A stretch of DNA of 64,000 nucleotides from Colocasia esculenta (GCA_014218235.1 CM024758.1:101717698-101781697), one strand, 5' to 3'. Shown: positions 9,979 through 22,348, numbered from the stretch's first letter. A program made the numbers and translations. Notes: a model not told the origin generated them from the sequence alone.

Positions 9979-12003
9979 TCAATTCAACAGAGCAATGGCA
10001 CATGTGCTGAGAAGAGGAGGAGGAGGAACAGGAAGTAAGATTTGCTCAATATCTGACAGTCTTTTCTCCATGAAAGTCAAGCTGGACTTGATTTGATCTT
10101 GAATGGTTGTGAGTTTTATGTGCAAATAATGTTTCATTCTGTCGGAATTTTCTATCAAGGTAGCTTGAATTCTGGCTAGATCAGCTGAAATGGGTTGTGA
10201 AGAGGAAGATGATCCAGCTGACCAACCAGGCCTTTGCATGATTTTGAATTCCTTTGTAAAATTAGAGATCTGTGTATCAATGTGTGCATTGAAGTTCCTC
10301 ATGCTCTCCAAATCATCCACAAAATGAGCAAAAGACAGTCTAGTGCTGGTGATCTCATGAAGTGTTTGCTTGGTGTTGAAGACATCAGCTTGGGAATTTG
10401 CCAAAATTCCCTGAAGTATTATCTCTAACTTTTGCTGGTGCTCCTTCAGTTGAACTGAGGCATCTGCCATTGTACCAATTAACGATTGAATCTCTGAGCT
10501 GCATAATCTGAGGCAGCTTTTTGTTCTATGAATTTGGCAGACACAGTGTTCTCCAATCTTTGAATCCTCAACTCAAAGGTTTCTGACATTGTTTGAATGG
10601 AGGAGTTCAAGGTTTCAAATTTTTCATTTAAGAATGAGAACAACTCTGGTGGAACAGAAGGCCCACCAGAGGATGTGGATGGTTGAAATGTGGGTTGTGG
10701 AGATTCAGAGTGTATGGATGAGGGTTGAAACTGAGGTGAGAGTGGGGCATGAACTGGGATATCACCTTCAGTTGGGACTTGAGGCTGATCCTCATTCAAT
10801 GGAGGCTGATCCTCTTGACCTTGGGGCTGGTCCCCTTCAGCTGGAGGCTGGTCCTCTTGAGCTTGGGGCTGGTCCCCTTGAGTTTGAGGCTGTTCCTCCT
10901 GAGCTTGGGCTGGTCCCCTTGATCTTGAGGCTGTTCCTCTTGAGCTTGAGGGCCTCAACCACAACTGGCCCTCTCCTAACTTGAGTGCCCTCCAGTCTAA
11001 ATCCCATGAATTTTTGAATATTCTTAAAGCTATAAATGTTGGACTTAGGGATAGACTGGGATTTCTCATTCTCCAAGGGCACACCAAAGTGCTGGAACAC
11101 TGAGGTCAGATGTGCAGTATATGGAAGAGATCTCTTGAGGTCTTTCCTTGTTGTTTCAGATATGATTTGATACATTATTACATGGAGGTTGATTTTGATG
11201 TCTTTTACCATGCAATATAGAATGAACCTCTGAATATCTGTTAGTCTGTCCCTTCCACCACCTTGAGGGGTAATGATTGTGGTCAGCATATGGTGGATGA
11301 CCCTCAACACAAGGGGAAATGTATTTGTGTTGAATTTGGTGACAAAGGTTTGTTTGGGATCAGATGCATCAGCAGGAAGGCCTGTCATGATGGTATAGGC
11401 TTCATGAAGTTAAATTCGAAATTATGATAATCTGCCCCTTCATCTGGTACTTTGAAAATGGAGGCAGCTTTATCTGTGGGCATGTCAATAGCTATCCCCT
11501 TAACCTTTGACTGATAACCTTCATCTGTGCACTTCAAATTCTTATAGAATTCCTGAACAAGGCTTGGATACATGATTTGAAATTCAGATATGAAGGGTAA
11601 CCAAGACTGAAAGGAGAAGTAGGTCTGAATTTCTGGAAATGTGATTGCTAGCTGAGAGTCTTGTAAATCCACTTTTCTTGGCTTTAGGATGAGCTTTGCT
11701 TCACGAGTGGACACTTGTGACTGGGAAGACTCTGACGAAGATGATGATGATGACTCCTCAGGATCACTAGAAGAGGAGTCTGGATTCTCATGACTAGGGT
11801 TGGTAGAACCCTACCTCTGCCCGAAGAAGAGGGTCTACCTCTCTTGGCTGCTGCTGAGACGCAGAGGAAGGCCCTGGTTGCTCTGCAGGGTCATTCCGCC
11901 TTTTGGTTCTTCTTTCGAACTGAAGAACAACATCCTCTGCCGGAACTGGCCTAGACGAAGCCTGAGATCTTGCTCCACGGCGAGGACCCATCTTTCTCAC
12001 CAT
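9979..12003 (-). pseudogene. Sirevirus envelope-position ORF, type A, frameshifted
   Basis: This is the extra ORF that follows pol in Sireviruses; its function is unknown. It starts at 12003 (MVRK) or 11991 (MGPRRG). In order: a basic N-terminus, a Ser/Asp/Glu-rich stretch, and a globular domain of about 200 residues (FPEIQTYFSFQSWLPFISEF ... FRLEG). That domain resembles the 'putative plant transposon protein' family. It is followed by a Gln/Pro repeat region (units of about 10 residues such as DQPQAQEE), then a coiled-coil C-terminus. I see no clear signal peptide or membrane helix. Frames are broken near 11790, 11390, 10840 and 10475. The last residues read past the inversion junction into noncoding sequence, so the true C-terminus is lost. 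Confidence 0.8.
10005..10020. other. Left palindrome junction
   Basis: The plus-strand type A sequence matches the inverted copy up to about 10013 (...TGTGCTGAGAA) and then switches to the minus-strand end of the envelope-position ORF (GAGGAGGAGGAGGAAC...). The other copy of that ORF end is at about 18811. Both parents share GAGA(A)G-type bases at the join, so this is a short-homology junction. The loop is 10014-13009; the arms are 4707-10013 and 13010-18379. Confidence 0.8.
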
Positions 12004-12125
12004 GGTTGCAAGGATGGAGTGGAATCGGGAGTGGATGAAGGAGAAGAGAGATGATTGAGAAAGGTATGTGATTGAGAGAGAAGGATGAGGAATTTCTTGC
12101 CGGAAATGAGAAGAGAGCTACCGTC

Positions 12126-12306
12126 GGGTCGACCTGATGCCTAAAAAGGGTTTGCAGTGGTGCAATACCCCGCAGGAACAACAAGGGCTTATCCGGAACC
12201 CACGATTTAAAAAGGTCTGGCAAGAGGGCAGTGTCGACACTGGAAGACTGTAGTGTCGACCTGACCTAGGGAGTGTGTCGACACGTGATAGATTTGGTGT
12301 CGACCT
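12126..12306. repeat. GTCGAC palindrome cluster upstream of envelope-position ORF (A)
   Basis: Five GTCGAC-centred sites (GGTCGACC, GTGTCGACAC twice, TGTCGACC twice) lie 120-300 bp upstream of the ATG at 12003 in the ORF's own direction. The same cluster is present upstream of the other two copies (20917-21093, 28487-28662). The motif is the one that fills the LTR U3. Confidence 0.75.
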
Positions 12307-12309
12307 GGC

Positions 12310-13684
12310 CTATGAAAATTTTTGATTTGAGTTTTGAAAAAATTTGTGAGCTTTTGGGATAACTTTACAATGATAATCAGTGGGAGGAATGATCATTTCA
12401 AGGATATTTAAGAGACTAAAAAATTCATTTGTTAAATTTTTTGAAAGGATTCAACACAAATCAAGTTTTACACAATATCCGACAGGATATGAGCATTCAG
12501 TGACTTAAGTCCTGAAAATGATAATTTGAGGGATATAAGACATTTAACAATCAACTACACACTACTATATTCTTCAATTCCAAAGAAGAAAAAAAATCTT
12601 TTAGACTGAAATCAAGTGTGTTGACATTAAACAATTTTTAAGAACAAATTGATGATGGATAATAATGATTCTTCAAAACAAATTCTCCAATGACATACAC
12701 ATATTGTTTTGAAACAAACTATCAAATGAGATATATCTTTTTCACTCAAGAACTAATGCTTTTCACACACTATAGTCCCTGGATACTGAAGATTTATTCA
12801 TTATCAAGTCTCAAAGGGGTAAATGATGACCTTTTGACATGAAAATATACGTTTATCAGACGCCAATATTTCCAGTTACTCAGTCATCATCAAAAATTAC
12901 ATAATTATTTTGTTTTGCATTTATTTTGATTTTTAATCCCCTTTGAACAGAGATAGCATTAGTGCCTCATGACATGCATGGCACTTCATTCATTGTGAAG
13001 GTGTGCAGTTTCTCAGCACATGTGCCATTGCTCTGTTGAATTGATAAATTTTGGAGAATTTTTGACAAAAAGACATCATCCATATCCAACTTCAATTGCA
13101 AACAAAAATATGTTTTAAAAAATCAGAACACACAATATCCTTCAGTCTTAGAAAGAAATTTAAATTTCTATAGTTTTGAAAGAATATAGGTGAGAGTTGA
13201 CAAATGAATGTAGAAGATCACTCAAAGGATCATTTTTAGACTCTAGACACCTGAATGAGGACATCATGTAAGGAAATTGATGTAGTGCAAGAAGAGTTTT
13301 GAATTTTTCAAAAGATTTGACTTGTGAATTTTCTAGCTCCCCCTGAGATGAGAATTTCAACCACTTTTCATCAGAATAAAGATATGCAAGTTTTGAAATC
13401 AGGAATGATTCTCTTTAAACAATAAAAGCTCCCCCTCAACAATTGCATTTTCATCTCTTGGTACTTGGCGGAGACATATACTCTCGCATAGTGAAAGTGT
13501 CCAGACAAGCATAACTTGTCCTTCTTCAAATCACCATTTTATATACCAAGAAGTTCAACACAATGTGAGGTGAAGAGTTCATTGTTAAAAAGAGATAGAA
13601 GTGAAATGGAGAGAGATACAATGAATCAAGGAAGCAAATGAATATGATAATGCAAAGAACTCCCCCTCAGAATATGCCTAACAC
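12310..13684 (-). other. Type A spacer between RNase H and envelope-position ORF (minus copy)
   Basis: Noncoding. It contains two polypurine tracts (13337-13345, 13429-13437) and a cloverleaf-like element (13456-13551). The part 13010-13684 is the inverted copy of 9358-10013. The part 12310-13009 is the unique continuation leading to the ORF at 12003. Confidence 0.7.
13456..13551 (-). other. Cloverleaf-like element (minus copy A1)
   Basis: This is the inverted counterpart of 9491-9586. The terminal stem TCTTGGTA (13456-13463) with TACCAAGA (13544-13551) and the GACAAG/CTTGTC hairpin are preserved exactly. Confidence 0.6.
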
Positions 13685-13843
13685 TCAACCCAATCCCAAT
13701 GGACATTTACAAAGACCAAGTTCTCTCCTTAAGGATGAGAATCTACTGTCAGGAAGGGGTTTTGTGAAGATGTCAGCAATTTGTTTTTCTGATTCTATGA
13801 AATGGAGTTCAAAAGATTTCTTTGCTACCTCATCTCTCAAGAA
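13685..13843 (-). pseudogene. Copia RNase H C-terminal relic (type A, minus copy)
   Basis: Inverted counterpart of 9199-9357. It carries ADIFTKPLP and the CKCP end, and stops at 13687-13685. No upstream pol is present between it and the minus gag. Confidence 0.85.
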
Positions 13844-14144
13844 ATGATAAATCAAACATGAAAGAATATTTCTTCAGCATTTCACACAAAGATTCCTTTG
13901 GCTCACTTTCCATAAGATATATATATATGATTTTAAATGATCATACATGCAATTCAGATATGTTCATTCAAAGTAGTTTGCACCGATAGAATATGAACAT
14001 GATCAAGCATGCATTAACAGGCAATTTATTAAACAAAATTTTGCATCTTTTCAAATTTACTCCCCCTTAATTAATGCATGGAATGAAAAGGTTAGCATGC
14101 AATTCACACATGATTATGAGCACAATTAGCTTTAAACAACACAT

Positions 14145-14247
14145 GACTTTTGGTACTTGGCGGAGTATTTTACTCACGCATAATGATAGTTTCCAAACAA
14201 GCATAACTTGTTTTTCCACATATCATCATTTGATATACCAAGAAGTC
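14145..14247 (-). other. Cloverleaf-like element (minus copy A2)
   Basis: Inverted counterpart of 8798-8899. The terminal arms are at 14145-14155 and 14236-14247, the inner hairpin is AACAAG/CTTGTT, and a polypurine tract lies at 14060-14068. Confidence 0.55.
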
Positions 14248-14562
14248 AAAGCAATTAGTGTGCACACAGACTCATGGGAACAGTTAAGCATGCATGACAA
14301 CATAAACATGATTCCAATTGTTATGACATAAAGTTCATTGATGGGAGTAGCATTGAAACACATTTCTCATTGTTCAGATAAAGATTAACATTCATTTCAA
14401 TTCAATCAATTCAAGTTTGAAATGCTAAAGAGATTTTACCTGAACAATCTTCATTTCTTTCTTAAAGATTTTACCTGTGTTCTCCAGCCATTTCTAGTCT
14501 TGCACAGCCAATATCTTGAATCCATTTACAGTGTATGGCTGCAAGACTTCTCAGCTTGCTGA

Positions 14563-16406
14563 TCAAGCTGGTTTTGGGACCCACACTTGTTTGGGTCCTG
14601 CAATGAAATCAATGTTAGATTGCAACAAAGATTTCTGAATCCAAAATGTTTTTAATTTTTGTATAGATGCATTTCCTTCATTGATAGAACTATGAACAGA
14701 ATTAGTTCCAGATTTTCTTTTTGCCTTGATCAATGCATCTATGTTTTCATGAAGTTTTCTATTTTTTGGATTTTTAATATGAGCAGAAACAGAATGATTT
14801 TGTGCAACATTTCTATGCCTATACACATGGAACTTCTGAACATTTTCAGTATGAACATGATGTTTATTCCTATGTGTATGAGCATGTGCATTAGACTGGA
14901 ATTTTTGAGCATGCACAACAAAATCATTTCTGTACCAACAGTCCCTAGAAATATGACCAATTTTATGACAATGAAAGCATTGGACTGATTTGGCATGTTT
15001 ATTGAAATTTTTATTTCTATTCCAGCAATGTTTGGCAAGATGACCAGGTTTATTGCAATTAAAGCAAATAAGAGCATTTCTTACCTGGTTCTTACCTTGG
15101 CATGTATGCATTTGCTGGAATCTCCTTTTCATGTGAGGAGGCTTACCATGAAGAGAAGGAGGTATCTTCTGGTGGCTCTTGGCATGATGTGAATTTGGAA
15201 CTTGCCTTGGAGCTTTTTGAACTGCTGGAGAAGTTAGATGAATCTTCTTGACAGAGGCATTTTTCTTCTTCTCTTTCTGTTTCTGAACAAGAACTTTCAC
15301 TAGTCTTTCATTAGAAACATCAAGGTTCTTGTTCACAGCAGTTTTAACAGAAGTTGTTATGTTTTTCTTTTCATTTTTCTTATTTTTAACAGAAGCAAGA
15401 CTTGAGTTCTTCAAGTTATTTTGAATCTTCTGTTTTTCAGCTCTTAATGCAACAACTTCTTTTTCTGAAGTTTGAAGCTTGTTTAGCATGACATCCAAAC
15501 CATTTTTCATCTTGATCTTTTCATTCTCAAATTGAGCAATTTGTTTTTCCAAGTCAGAAATTTTATTACTCAAATTACTACATTCATTGTCCAATGGTCT
15601 GTCATGAAACAAGCCTTCAATCTTCCTTTTTAGATGATGATTTTCTTCAACAAGTTGTTTGCATTTCTCATTTATTTGATGATCATGAGCCATGTTGGAA
15701 ATCTGTTTGTTTAATTGATCATTATCAAATTGGAAGTTTTCATTGAGATCAATCAATTTTCCATTTTCCTCTTCCAGATCAATAACTTTTGTTTTCAATA
15801 GCTCATGATTGTCCTTCAATCCAATCAATTTATTTTCACAGATTTGGACTTCATCTTCTAAATTTTCTTTCTCAGAATTTAATCTTTCAACTTCATTTTT
15901 CAAATTCTCAATTTCTTCTGAAGGACATTTATCATTTTTCTGGAGCAATTCAATTTATTTTTCAAGTTTTCACTTTCTTTATGGCAATGATTTAAACTCC
16001 TTTTTAAATCTTTATTTTTAGTGTTTAGCTTTGCATTAAGATTTTGCATCTTTTTACAGAATTCAATCAATTCAGCATAAGACATACTTTCATCTTCATC
16101 AGAATCAGAATTGGAATATGCAAATGGATCTGGAGATAATTTACCTGACCTTTTAGATCCATTTGAACTCTTATGTTCTGAAGAGGATGAAGCATGCTCT
16201 GAGCTCTTAGAATGTGCTGTCAGAGCCATATCCTTATGAATTGTTGATTTTCTGGATTCATTGAGGCTCCTCTTTGCCATTAAGTACTTGTGAATTTCTT
16301 TTGCTCTGTGCCTTTGTGAGTCCTTTGAGAAATCCAATGAAGATAAGCTTGGGGATTTCTCTGAAATTATAACAGGAGATTCATGCAGATTAAATAGATT
16401 TGCCAT
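14563..16406 (-). pseudogene. Sirevirus Gag, type A, nearly intact (minus copy)
   Basis: The start is the ATG at 16406 (MANLFNLHES). About 150 residues are read before a single-base loss in an A/T run near 15953-15960 shifts the frame. The remaining 461-codon frame runs from 15948 to 14563. Domains in order: Ser-rich and acidic N-terminus, long coiled coil, Lys-rich linker, and two CCHC zinc knuckles (CFNCNKPGHLAKHC and CFHCHKIGHISRDC). A His/Asn/Lys-rich tail ends VWVPKPA. The knuckles would bind element RNA. The PBS (16622-16633) and LTR lie directly upstream. Apart from the one frameshift this is the best-preserved protein of the element. Confidence 0.88.
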
Positions 16407-16621
16407 TATATCAAGACTCACAAAAGACTGTTAGATCTAATCACAATGAATCAATGTGACAAGGAATTAGATCTAACAATTAGATTGGTTAATCTGCTCT
16501 AATGCCAAAAGGAGGAATCAGAGCGATTAAGCACACAGATCAAGCAATTAAATCAGATCAGCCAATTTACACAGAGATCAGCCAGAAGCAATCAAACCAG
16601 ATCAGTAACAGACAATAACCC

Positions 16622-16633
16622 GCTCTGATACCA
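16622..16633 (-). promoter_or_regulatory. Primer-binding site of inverted LTR
   Basis: The plus-strand GCTCTGATACCA reads TGGTATCAGAGC on the minus strand, a 12-nt match to the initiator tRNA-Met complement. It lies 2 nt from the LTR end at 16636. Confidence 0.92.
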
Positions 16634-16635
16634 AT

Positions 16636-18379
16636 TGAAGGATCGAGATAAGGTGAGGACAAGATCTAGAAGGGGGGGTTGAATAGATCTAATACCAATT
16701 AACGCGGAAGCTTAAGCAATTAAAAATTACTTCTAATCAGAGATCAAATCACCTAATTAATTTACTGATCTGAAGTGTGATTTGGGTGTGTGAGCAAATC
16801 AATTAGTAGTGTGAGCGAAATCCCTATGCATGCATCTAGCGAGATACAAAGGCAAACCACAATTCAAACCAATGCACAGAGGATTTTTAGGTGGTTCGGA
16901 AATCACCTCCAGTGACTCCTACGTCCACCCCTCACACAGTGAGGCCACACTACTCAAAAACTCTGAGTACAACTCACACAGGAGCACGACGACTCCAAAC
17001 ACCCTTGAGCACGACGACTCAAGAAACACCTGGAGCACGACGACTCCAAACTGAGCACGACGGCTCAAACAACAACCGGAGTACGACGACTCCAAATTGA
17101 GCACGACGGCTCAAACCACACAGTGAGCACGACGACTCACAAACTAGAGCACGACGGCTCACAGTACAACTTGCTAGAAAAACACAAGACTAAGATCCTC
17201 TAGCAGGAGATCTAGTCCAACCAGAGTTAATTCATGAGACTCATGCAACAAATCATGCATAATCTCAGAATCACTCAGAAGAGAAAAAGGAACATAAATA
17301 TTGATTGATAGATTCTTCTCTTCAGATGTACTCCCTTGTAGAAGGTCGAATTGTGAAGTGCTTTAATCTCTGGAAGTTCCTGGACGATGCTCTGCAATTT
17401 GATCTTCAGGATCTTCCTTGAATTCTTCACAGAAATCGGCTTCTACTTGATCTGCTCCTTTGAAGTCGATGCTAGTGCTTCATGTTGATCAGACTTCTAT
17501 CCTTGTGCTTGGAGGAGGATGAATTGAGGTGTAGAAGCACAGGAGGGAGCAAAACAGGGAGGAGGAACCTTCCAGCCGCCAACCGGATCTCTTGGAGGCT
17601 GTGTAAGGGTTCTCTTGGATGAGTGCCCTTAAGGAGGGTATTTATACCCTAAATATCTGAAGGGTACCCTTGGGGTACGAGGGCACATGATCCAAAGATG
17701 ATCCACCATCTCCCTAGGGTGCCACGTGTCCAGGAGGAATCTTAAGTTACAGAGATTCCGGAGTGTGTCGACCTGCCCAAGGGGTGTGTCGACACACTGT
17801 CCCAGACTGGCCAAACAAGTCCCTGGGAGAGGTCTCTAGTGTCGACCTGAGATCAGGTGGTGTCGACCTGCTGTCCCAGACAGCAAAACAGACTGTTCTG
17901 GGAATTGATCCAGTGTCGACCTGCCCTGGTGGTGGTGTCGACCTGCTGTCCCAATTCTGACAACAAGCTGTTCTGGGAACGAGATCCAGTGTCGACCTGC
18001 CCTGAGAGTGCGTCGACCTGAGTAGTCAAATTCCAGGAATCTGCAACTCGTGTCGACCTGCTTTTTGACTAGTGTCGACACAGTCTCAGCATTTCTTCAG
18101 CTTTTTGCCTTTGTGTCTGAGGTGTTGTGTCGACACCATTGTGGGGTGTGTCGACACTTCTTTTGCAAAAAGTGTTTGTACCTGAAAATAAACACATATA
18201 TCATTAGTAAAATATTTTATTATGAGTACAAATGATAAGTGTGCTTTGAAACATGCCTTTTTGAATATAAATTTTAGGTGAAATGTATTTATCATGTTTC
18301 CAAATAATTTGCATTCAAATCACATTTGTCATCATCAAAATAGGAGGGAAAAAGATATGAAATTACACTCAACCCAACA
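16636..18379 (-). repeat. Inverted central LTR shared by types A and B
   Basis: On the minus strand it begins TGTTGGG at 18379 and ends CCTTCA at 16636. It is flanked by a PPT on its upstream side (B-type end) and by a PBS on its downstream side (A-type start). One LTR therefore joins two internal regions. It holds the GTGTCGACAC array at 17765-18157, TATA at 17639-17646 and the GAGYCGTCGTGCTC array at 16981-17164. Its first ~235 bp differ from the outer LTRs at about 10% of positions by my count, while the middle is nearly identical. Confidence 0.9.
17639..17646 (-). promoter_or_regulatory. TATA box of inverted LTR
   Basis: TATTTATA on the plus strand gives TATAAATA on the minus strand, at the same position and in the same context as in the outer LTRs. 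Confidence 0.65.
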
Positions 18380-18393
18380 ATCTCCCCCTTTTT
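18380..18393 (-). promoter_or_regulatory. Polypurine tract before inverted LTR
   Basis: The minus strand reads AAAAAGGGGGAGAT immediately before TGTTGGG, the standard primer for plus-strand synthesis. The plus-strand counterpart at 31180-31192 has one G fewer. Confidence 0.88.
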
Positions 18394-18797
18394 GATGATG
18401 GCAACATTAAATCCATATGACAATGAGTTTTGATGAGGTGTGATTTTAAGCAATTTTTGGTTATTCATGGTCCTTATTTTTGTTCATGTTCATGCTTGTC
18501 AAAGACCTTTAAATATATCTCATTCACAATTGATGGTTGTACTTAGTAAAGTACAATGTAACTTGAAGTCAGTTAGTTGCATAAAGAAGGTCAAGCAACT
18601 TGACAAGCATTCATTCATTCACATTCACATAAAAATTTTCAATCACATTGAAGACACAAGTGACAAAGTTCTTTCAAGCTAAGCAAAAAGCATTTCATTT
18701 CATTCAAGAGAACCATTACAATCATTTCAAAAAGATTACAGTCATTTCTTGTTCTCTTTCTTTCTTCTCCCCCTTTGACATCATCAAAAGAATTACA
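18394..18797 (-). other. Type B 3' untranslated region (minus)
   Basis: Noncoding spacer between the envelope-position ORF and the PPT. It is the inverted counterpart of 30833-31179. No gene is seen in it. Confidence 0.7.
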
Positions 18798-20794
18798 TTA
18801 AGTAGAAGATGGAGGAGGAGGAGGAACAGGAAGTAAGATTTGCTCAATATCTGACAGTCTTTTCTCCATGAAAGTCAAGCTGGACTTGATTTGATCTTGA
18901 ATGGTTGTGAGTTTTGTGTGCAAATAATGTTCCATTCTGTCGGAATTTTCTATCAAGGTAGCTTGAATTCTGGCTAGATCAGCTGAAATGGGTTGTGAAG
19001 AGGAAGATGATCCAGCTGACCAACCAGGCCTTTGCATGATTTTGAATTCCTTTGTCAAATCAGAGATCTGTGTATCAATGTGTGCATTGAAGTTCCTCAT
19101 GCTCTCCAAATCATCCACAAAATGAGCAAAAGACAGTCTAGTGCTGGTGATCTCATGAAGTGTTTGCTTGGTGTTGAAGACATCAGCTTGGGAATTGCCA
19201 AAATTCCCTGAATTACTATCTCTAACTTTTACTGGTGCTCCTTCCGTTGAACTGAGGCATCTGCCATTGTACCAATTAATCGATTGAATCTCTGAGCTGC
19301 ATAATCTGAGGCAGCTTTTTGTTCTATGAATTTGGCAGACACATTGTTCTCCAATCTTTGAATCCTCAACTCAAAGGTTTCTGACATTGTTTGAATGGAG
19401 GAGTTCAAGGTTTCAAATTTTTCATTTAAGAAGGAGAACAACTCTGGTGGAACAGAAGGCCCACCAGAGGATGTGGATGGTTGAAATGTCGGTTGTGGAG
19501 ATTCAGAGTGTATGGATGAGGGTTGAAACTGAGGTGAGAGTGGGGCATGAACTGGGATAACACCTTCAGTTGGGATTTGAGGCTGATCCTCATTCAAGGG
19601 AGGCTGATCCTCTTGACCTTGGGGCTGGTCCCCTTCAGCTGGAGGCTGTCCTCTTGAGCTTGGGGCTGGTCCCCTTGAGTTTGAGGCTGTTCCCCTGAGC
19701 TTGGGGCTGGTCCCCTTGATCTTGAGGCTGTTCCTCTTGAGCTTGAGGGGCCTCAACCACAACTGGCCCTCTCCTAACTTGATTGCCCTCCAGTCTAAAT
19801 CCCATGAATTTCTGAATATTCTTAAAGGTATAGATGTTGGACTTAGGGATAGACTGGGATTTCTCATTCTCCAAGGGCACACCAAAGTGCTGGAACACTG
19901 AGGTCAGATGTGCAGGATATGGAAGAGATCTCTTGAGGTCTTTCCTGGTTGTTTCAGATATGATTTGATACATTATTACATGGAGGTTGATTTTGATGTC
20001 TTTTACCATGCAATATAGAATGAACCTCTGAATATCTGTTAGTCTGTCCCTTCCACCACCTTGAGGGGTAATGATTGTGGTCAATATATGGTGGATGACT
20101 CTCAACACAGGGGGAAATGAGTTTGTGTTGAATCTGGTAACATGGGTTTGTTTTGGATCAGAGGCATCAGCAGGAAGGCCTGTCATGATGGAATAGGCTT
20201 CATGTAGATCAAATTCAAAGTCATGATAATCTGCCCCTTCATCTGGTACTTTGAAAATAGAGGCAGCTTTATCAGTTGGCATGTCAATAACTATGCCCTT
20301 AACCTTTGATTTATACCCTTCTTCTGTGCATTTCAGGTTTTTGTAGAATTCCCTAACAAGTCTTGGATAATTGATTTGAAACTCAGAAATAAATGGTAAC
20401 CAAGATTGAAAGGAGAAATAGGTCTGAATTTCTGGAAATGTGTCTGCTAGCTGAATATCTGATAAATCCACTATCCTGGGCTTTAGAATGAGCTTTGCTT
20501 CACTAGTTGTGTCTTGAGACTTGGAAGACTCAGACGAAGATGATGATGATGACTCTGTAGAATCTCCAGAAGGGGAGCCCGGATTCTCTGGTCTAGAAAC
20601 CCTACCTCTGCCTGAAGAAGGGGGTCTACCTCTCTTGGCTGCTCGCTGAGACGCAGAGGAGGACCCTGGTTGCTCTACAGGGTCATTCCGCCTTTTGTTC
20701 TTCTTTCGAACTGAAGAACAACATCCTCTGCCGGAACTGGCCTAGACGAAGCCTGAGATCTTGCTCCACGGCGAGGACCCATCTTTCTCACCAT
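18798..20794 (-). pseudogene. Sirevirus envelope-position ORF, type B, frameshifted (minus)
   Basis: Same architecture as the copy at 9979-12003: MVRKMGPRRG start (20794), Ser/acidic stretch, globular domain (FPEIQTYFSFQSW ... GFRLEG), Gln/Pro repeats, coiled-coil C-terminus. The natural end is present here: the coil finishes ...LLPVPPPPPSST at 18798. Breaks include a lost G near 20697, a shift in the Gln/Pro repeats near 19650, and one near 19200. Repeat copy number differs from the other copies. The location between pol and PPT fits the third ORF of Sireviruses. Confidence 0.82.
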
Positions 20795-20916
20795 GGTTGC
20801 AAGGATGGAGTGGAATCGAGAGGGGATGAAGGAGAAGAGAGATGATTGAGAAAGGTATGTGATTGAGAGAGAAGATGTGGAATTTCTTGCCGGAAATGAG
20901 AAGAGAGCGACCGTCG

Positions 20917-21093
20917 GGTCGACCTGATGCCTAAAAAGGGTTTGCAGTGGTGCAATACCCGCAGGTACAACAAGGGCTTATCCGGAACCCACGATTTAAA
21001 AAGGTCTGGCAAGAGGGCAGTGTCGACACTGGAAGACTGTAGTGTCGACCTGACCTGGGGAGTGTGTCGACACGAGATAGGATGGTGTCGACC
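20917..21093. repeat. GTCGAC palindrome cluster upstream of envelope-position ORF (B, minus)
   Basis: Five GTCGAC sites lie at the same distance from the ORF start as in the other two copies. Confidence 0.75.
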
Positions 21094-22248
21094 TAGCCTA
21101 AGAAGAAAAATTGAATTTTTGTTGTGAGAATTTTTGAGAATTTTGGGGCTTCTTTAAAATGATAATCAACGAGAGAAATAGTCATTTCAAGGATTTTTAA
21201 GAGGCTTAAAAATTCATTTGTTATATTTTGCAAAAAAATCATCACAATTCAAGTTTTAAACAATTTCCACTAGGATATGAGCATTCAAAATTTGAGTCAA
21301 TGAAATGATGATTTGAGGGATATAATATATCTAACAATCAACTATAAGCTACCATATTTCTCAACTTAAAGAAATAAAGATATCCTCTAGACTGAATACA
21401 ATTGTTTTGAAAATAAAACACAATCTTAAAGAACAACTTGATGATAGATGAAAATGATTATTTCTAAACAAAACTCCATTAACACACATATTTTGTTTTT
21501 GTAACAGACTATCAAATGATATAAATCCTTTTCACTCAAGTACTAGTGCTTTTTACACACCATAGTCCCTGGATACTTAAGATTTATTCATTGTCAAGTC
21601 TCAAGGGGTAAATGATGACATTTTGACATGAAAATATACGTTTTGTAGACGCCAATATTTCCAGTTACTCAGTCATCATCAAAAATTGTAGCACATTTTG
21701 CTGTATTTTGAAATTATTTTTGAATTTTTATCCCCTTTGAACAGAGATAGCATTAGTGCCTCATGACATGCATGACACTTCATTCATTGTGAAGGTGTGC
21801 AGTTTCTCAGCACAAATGCCATTGCTCTATTGAATTTTCAAAAAAAAATTTTTTGAGAGTTTTGTAAGATACAAATCAATTTTATCCAACATCAGTTGCA
21901 AACAAAGAGATGTCTTAATTTCAAGAATCAATGTGTTTTCAATCTTGGAAGAGTTCTGAGTTTCTGTGGGTTGAAAATATAGTTGATAGTTGATTAGAAA
22001 AGAATATGATAGATCACTCAAAGATCATTTGGAGACTCTAGACATCTGAATGATGATATCATGCAGGAAATCGATGAAATGCAAGAAAAGTTATGAATTT
22101 TGAAAAAGTCATGACTTGAATTTTCTAGCTCCCCTGAGATGATGATTTCAATTATTTTCTATCAAAATAAAGATATGCAAGTTTTTGAAATCAAGAAAGA
22201 TACTTTTCCTTTAACAATAAAAGCTCCCCCTCAGCAATTGCATATTCA

Positions 22249-22348
22249 TTTCTTAGTACTTGGCGGAGTTAAATACTCACGCATAGTGAAAGTGTCCAGA
22301 CAAGCCTGACTTGTCCTTTTCCAAGTCACCATTTGATATACCAAGAAA
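22249..22348 (-). other. Cloverleaf-like element (minus copy B)
   Basis: The terminal arms TTTCTTAGTA (22249-22258) and TACCAAGAAA (22339-22348) pair over 10 bp with one mismatch/wobble. The inner hairpin GACAAG/CTTGTC is preserved. Confidence 0.58.

Noticed and set aside
14659..16021. Several plus-strand ORFs opposite the minus gag
   Set aside because: Shadow frames of the coiled-coil Gag; the minus frame carries the zinc knuckles and ATG context.
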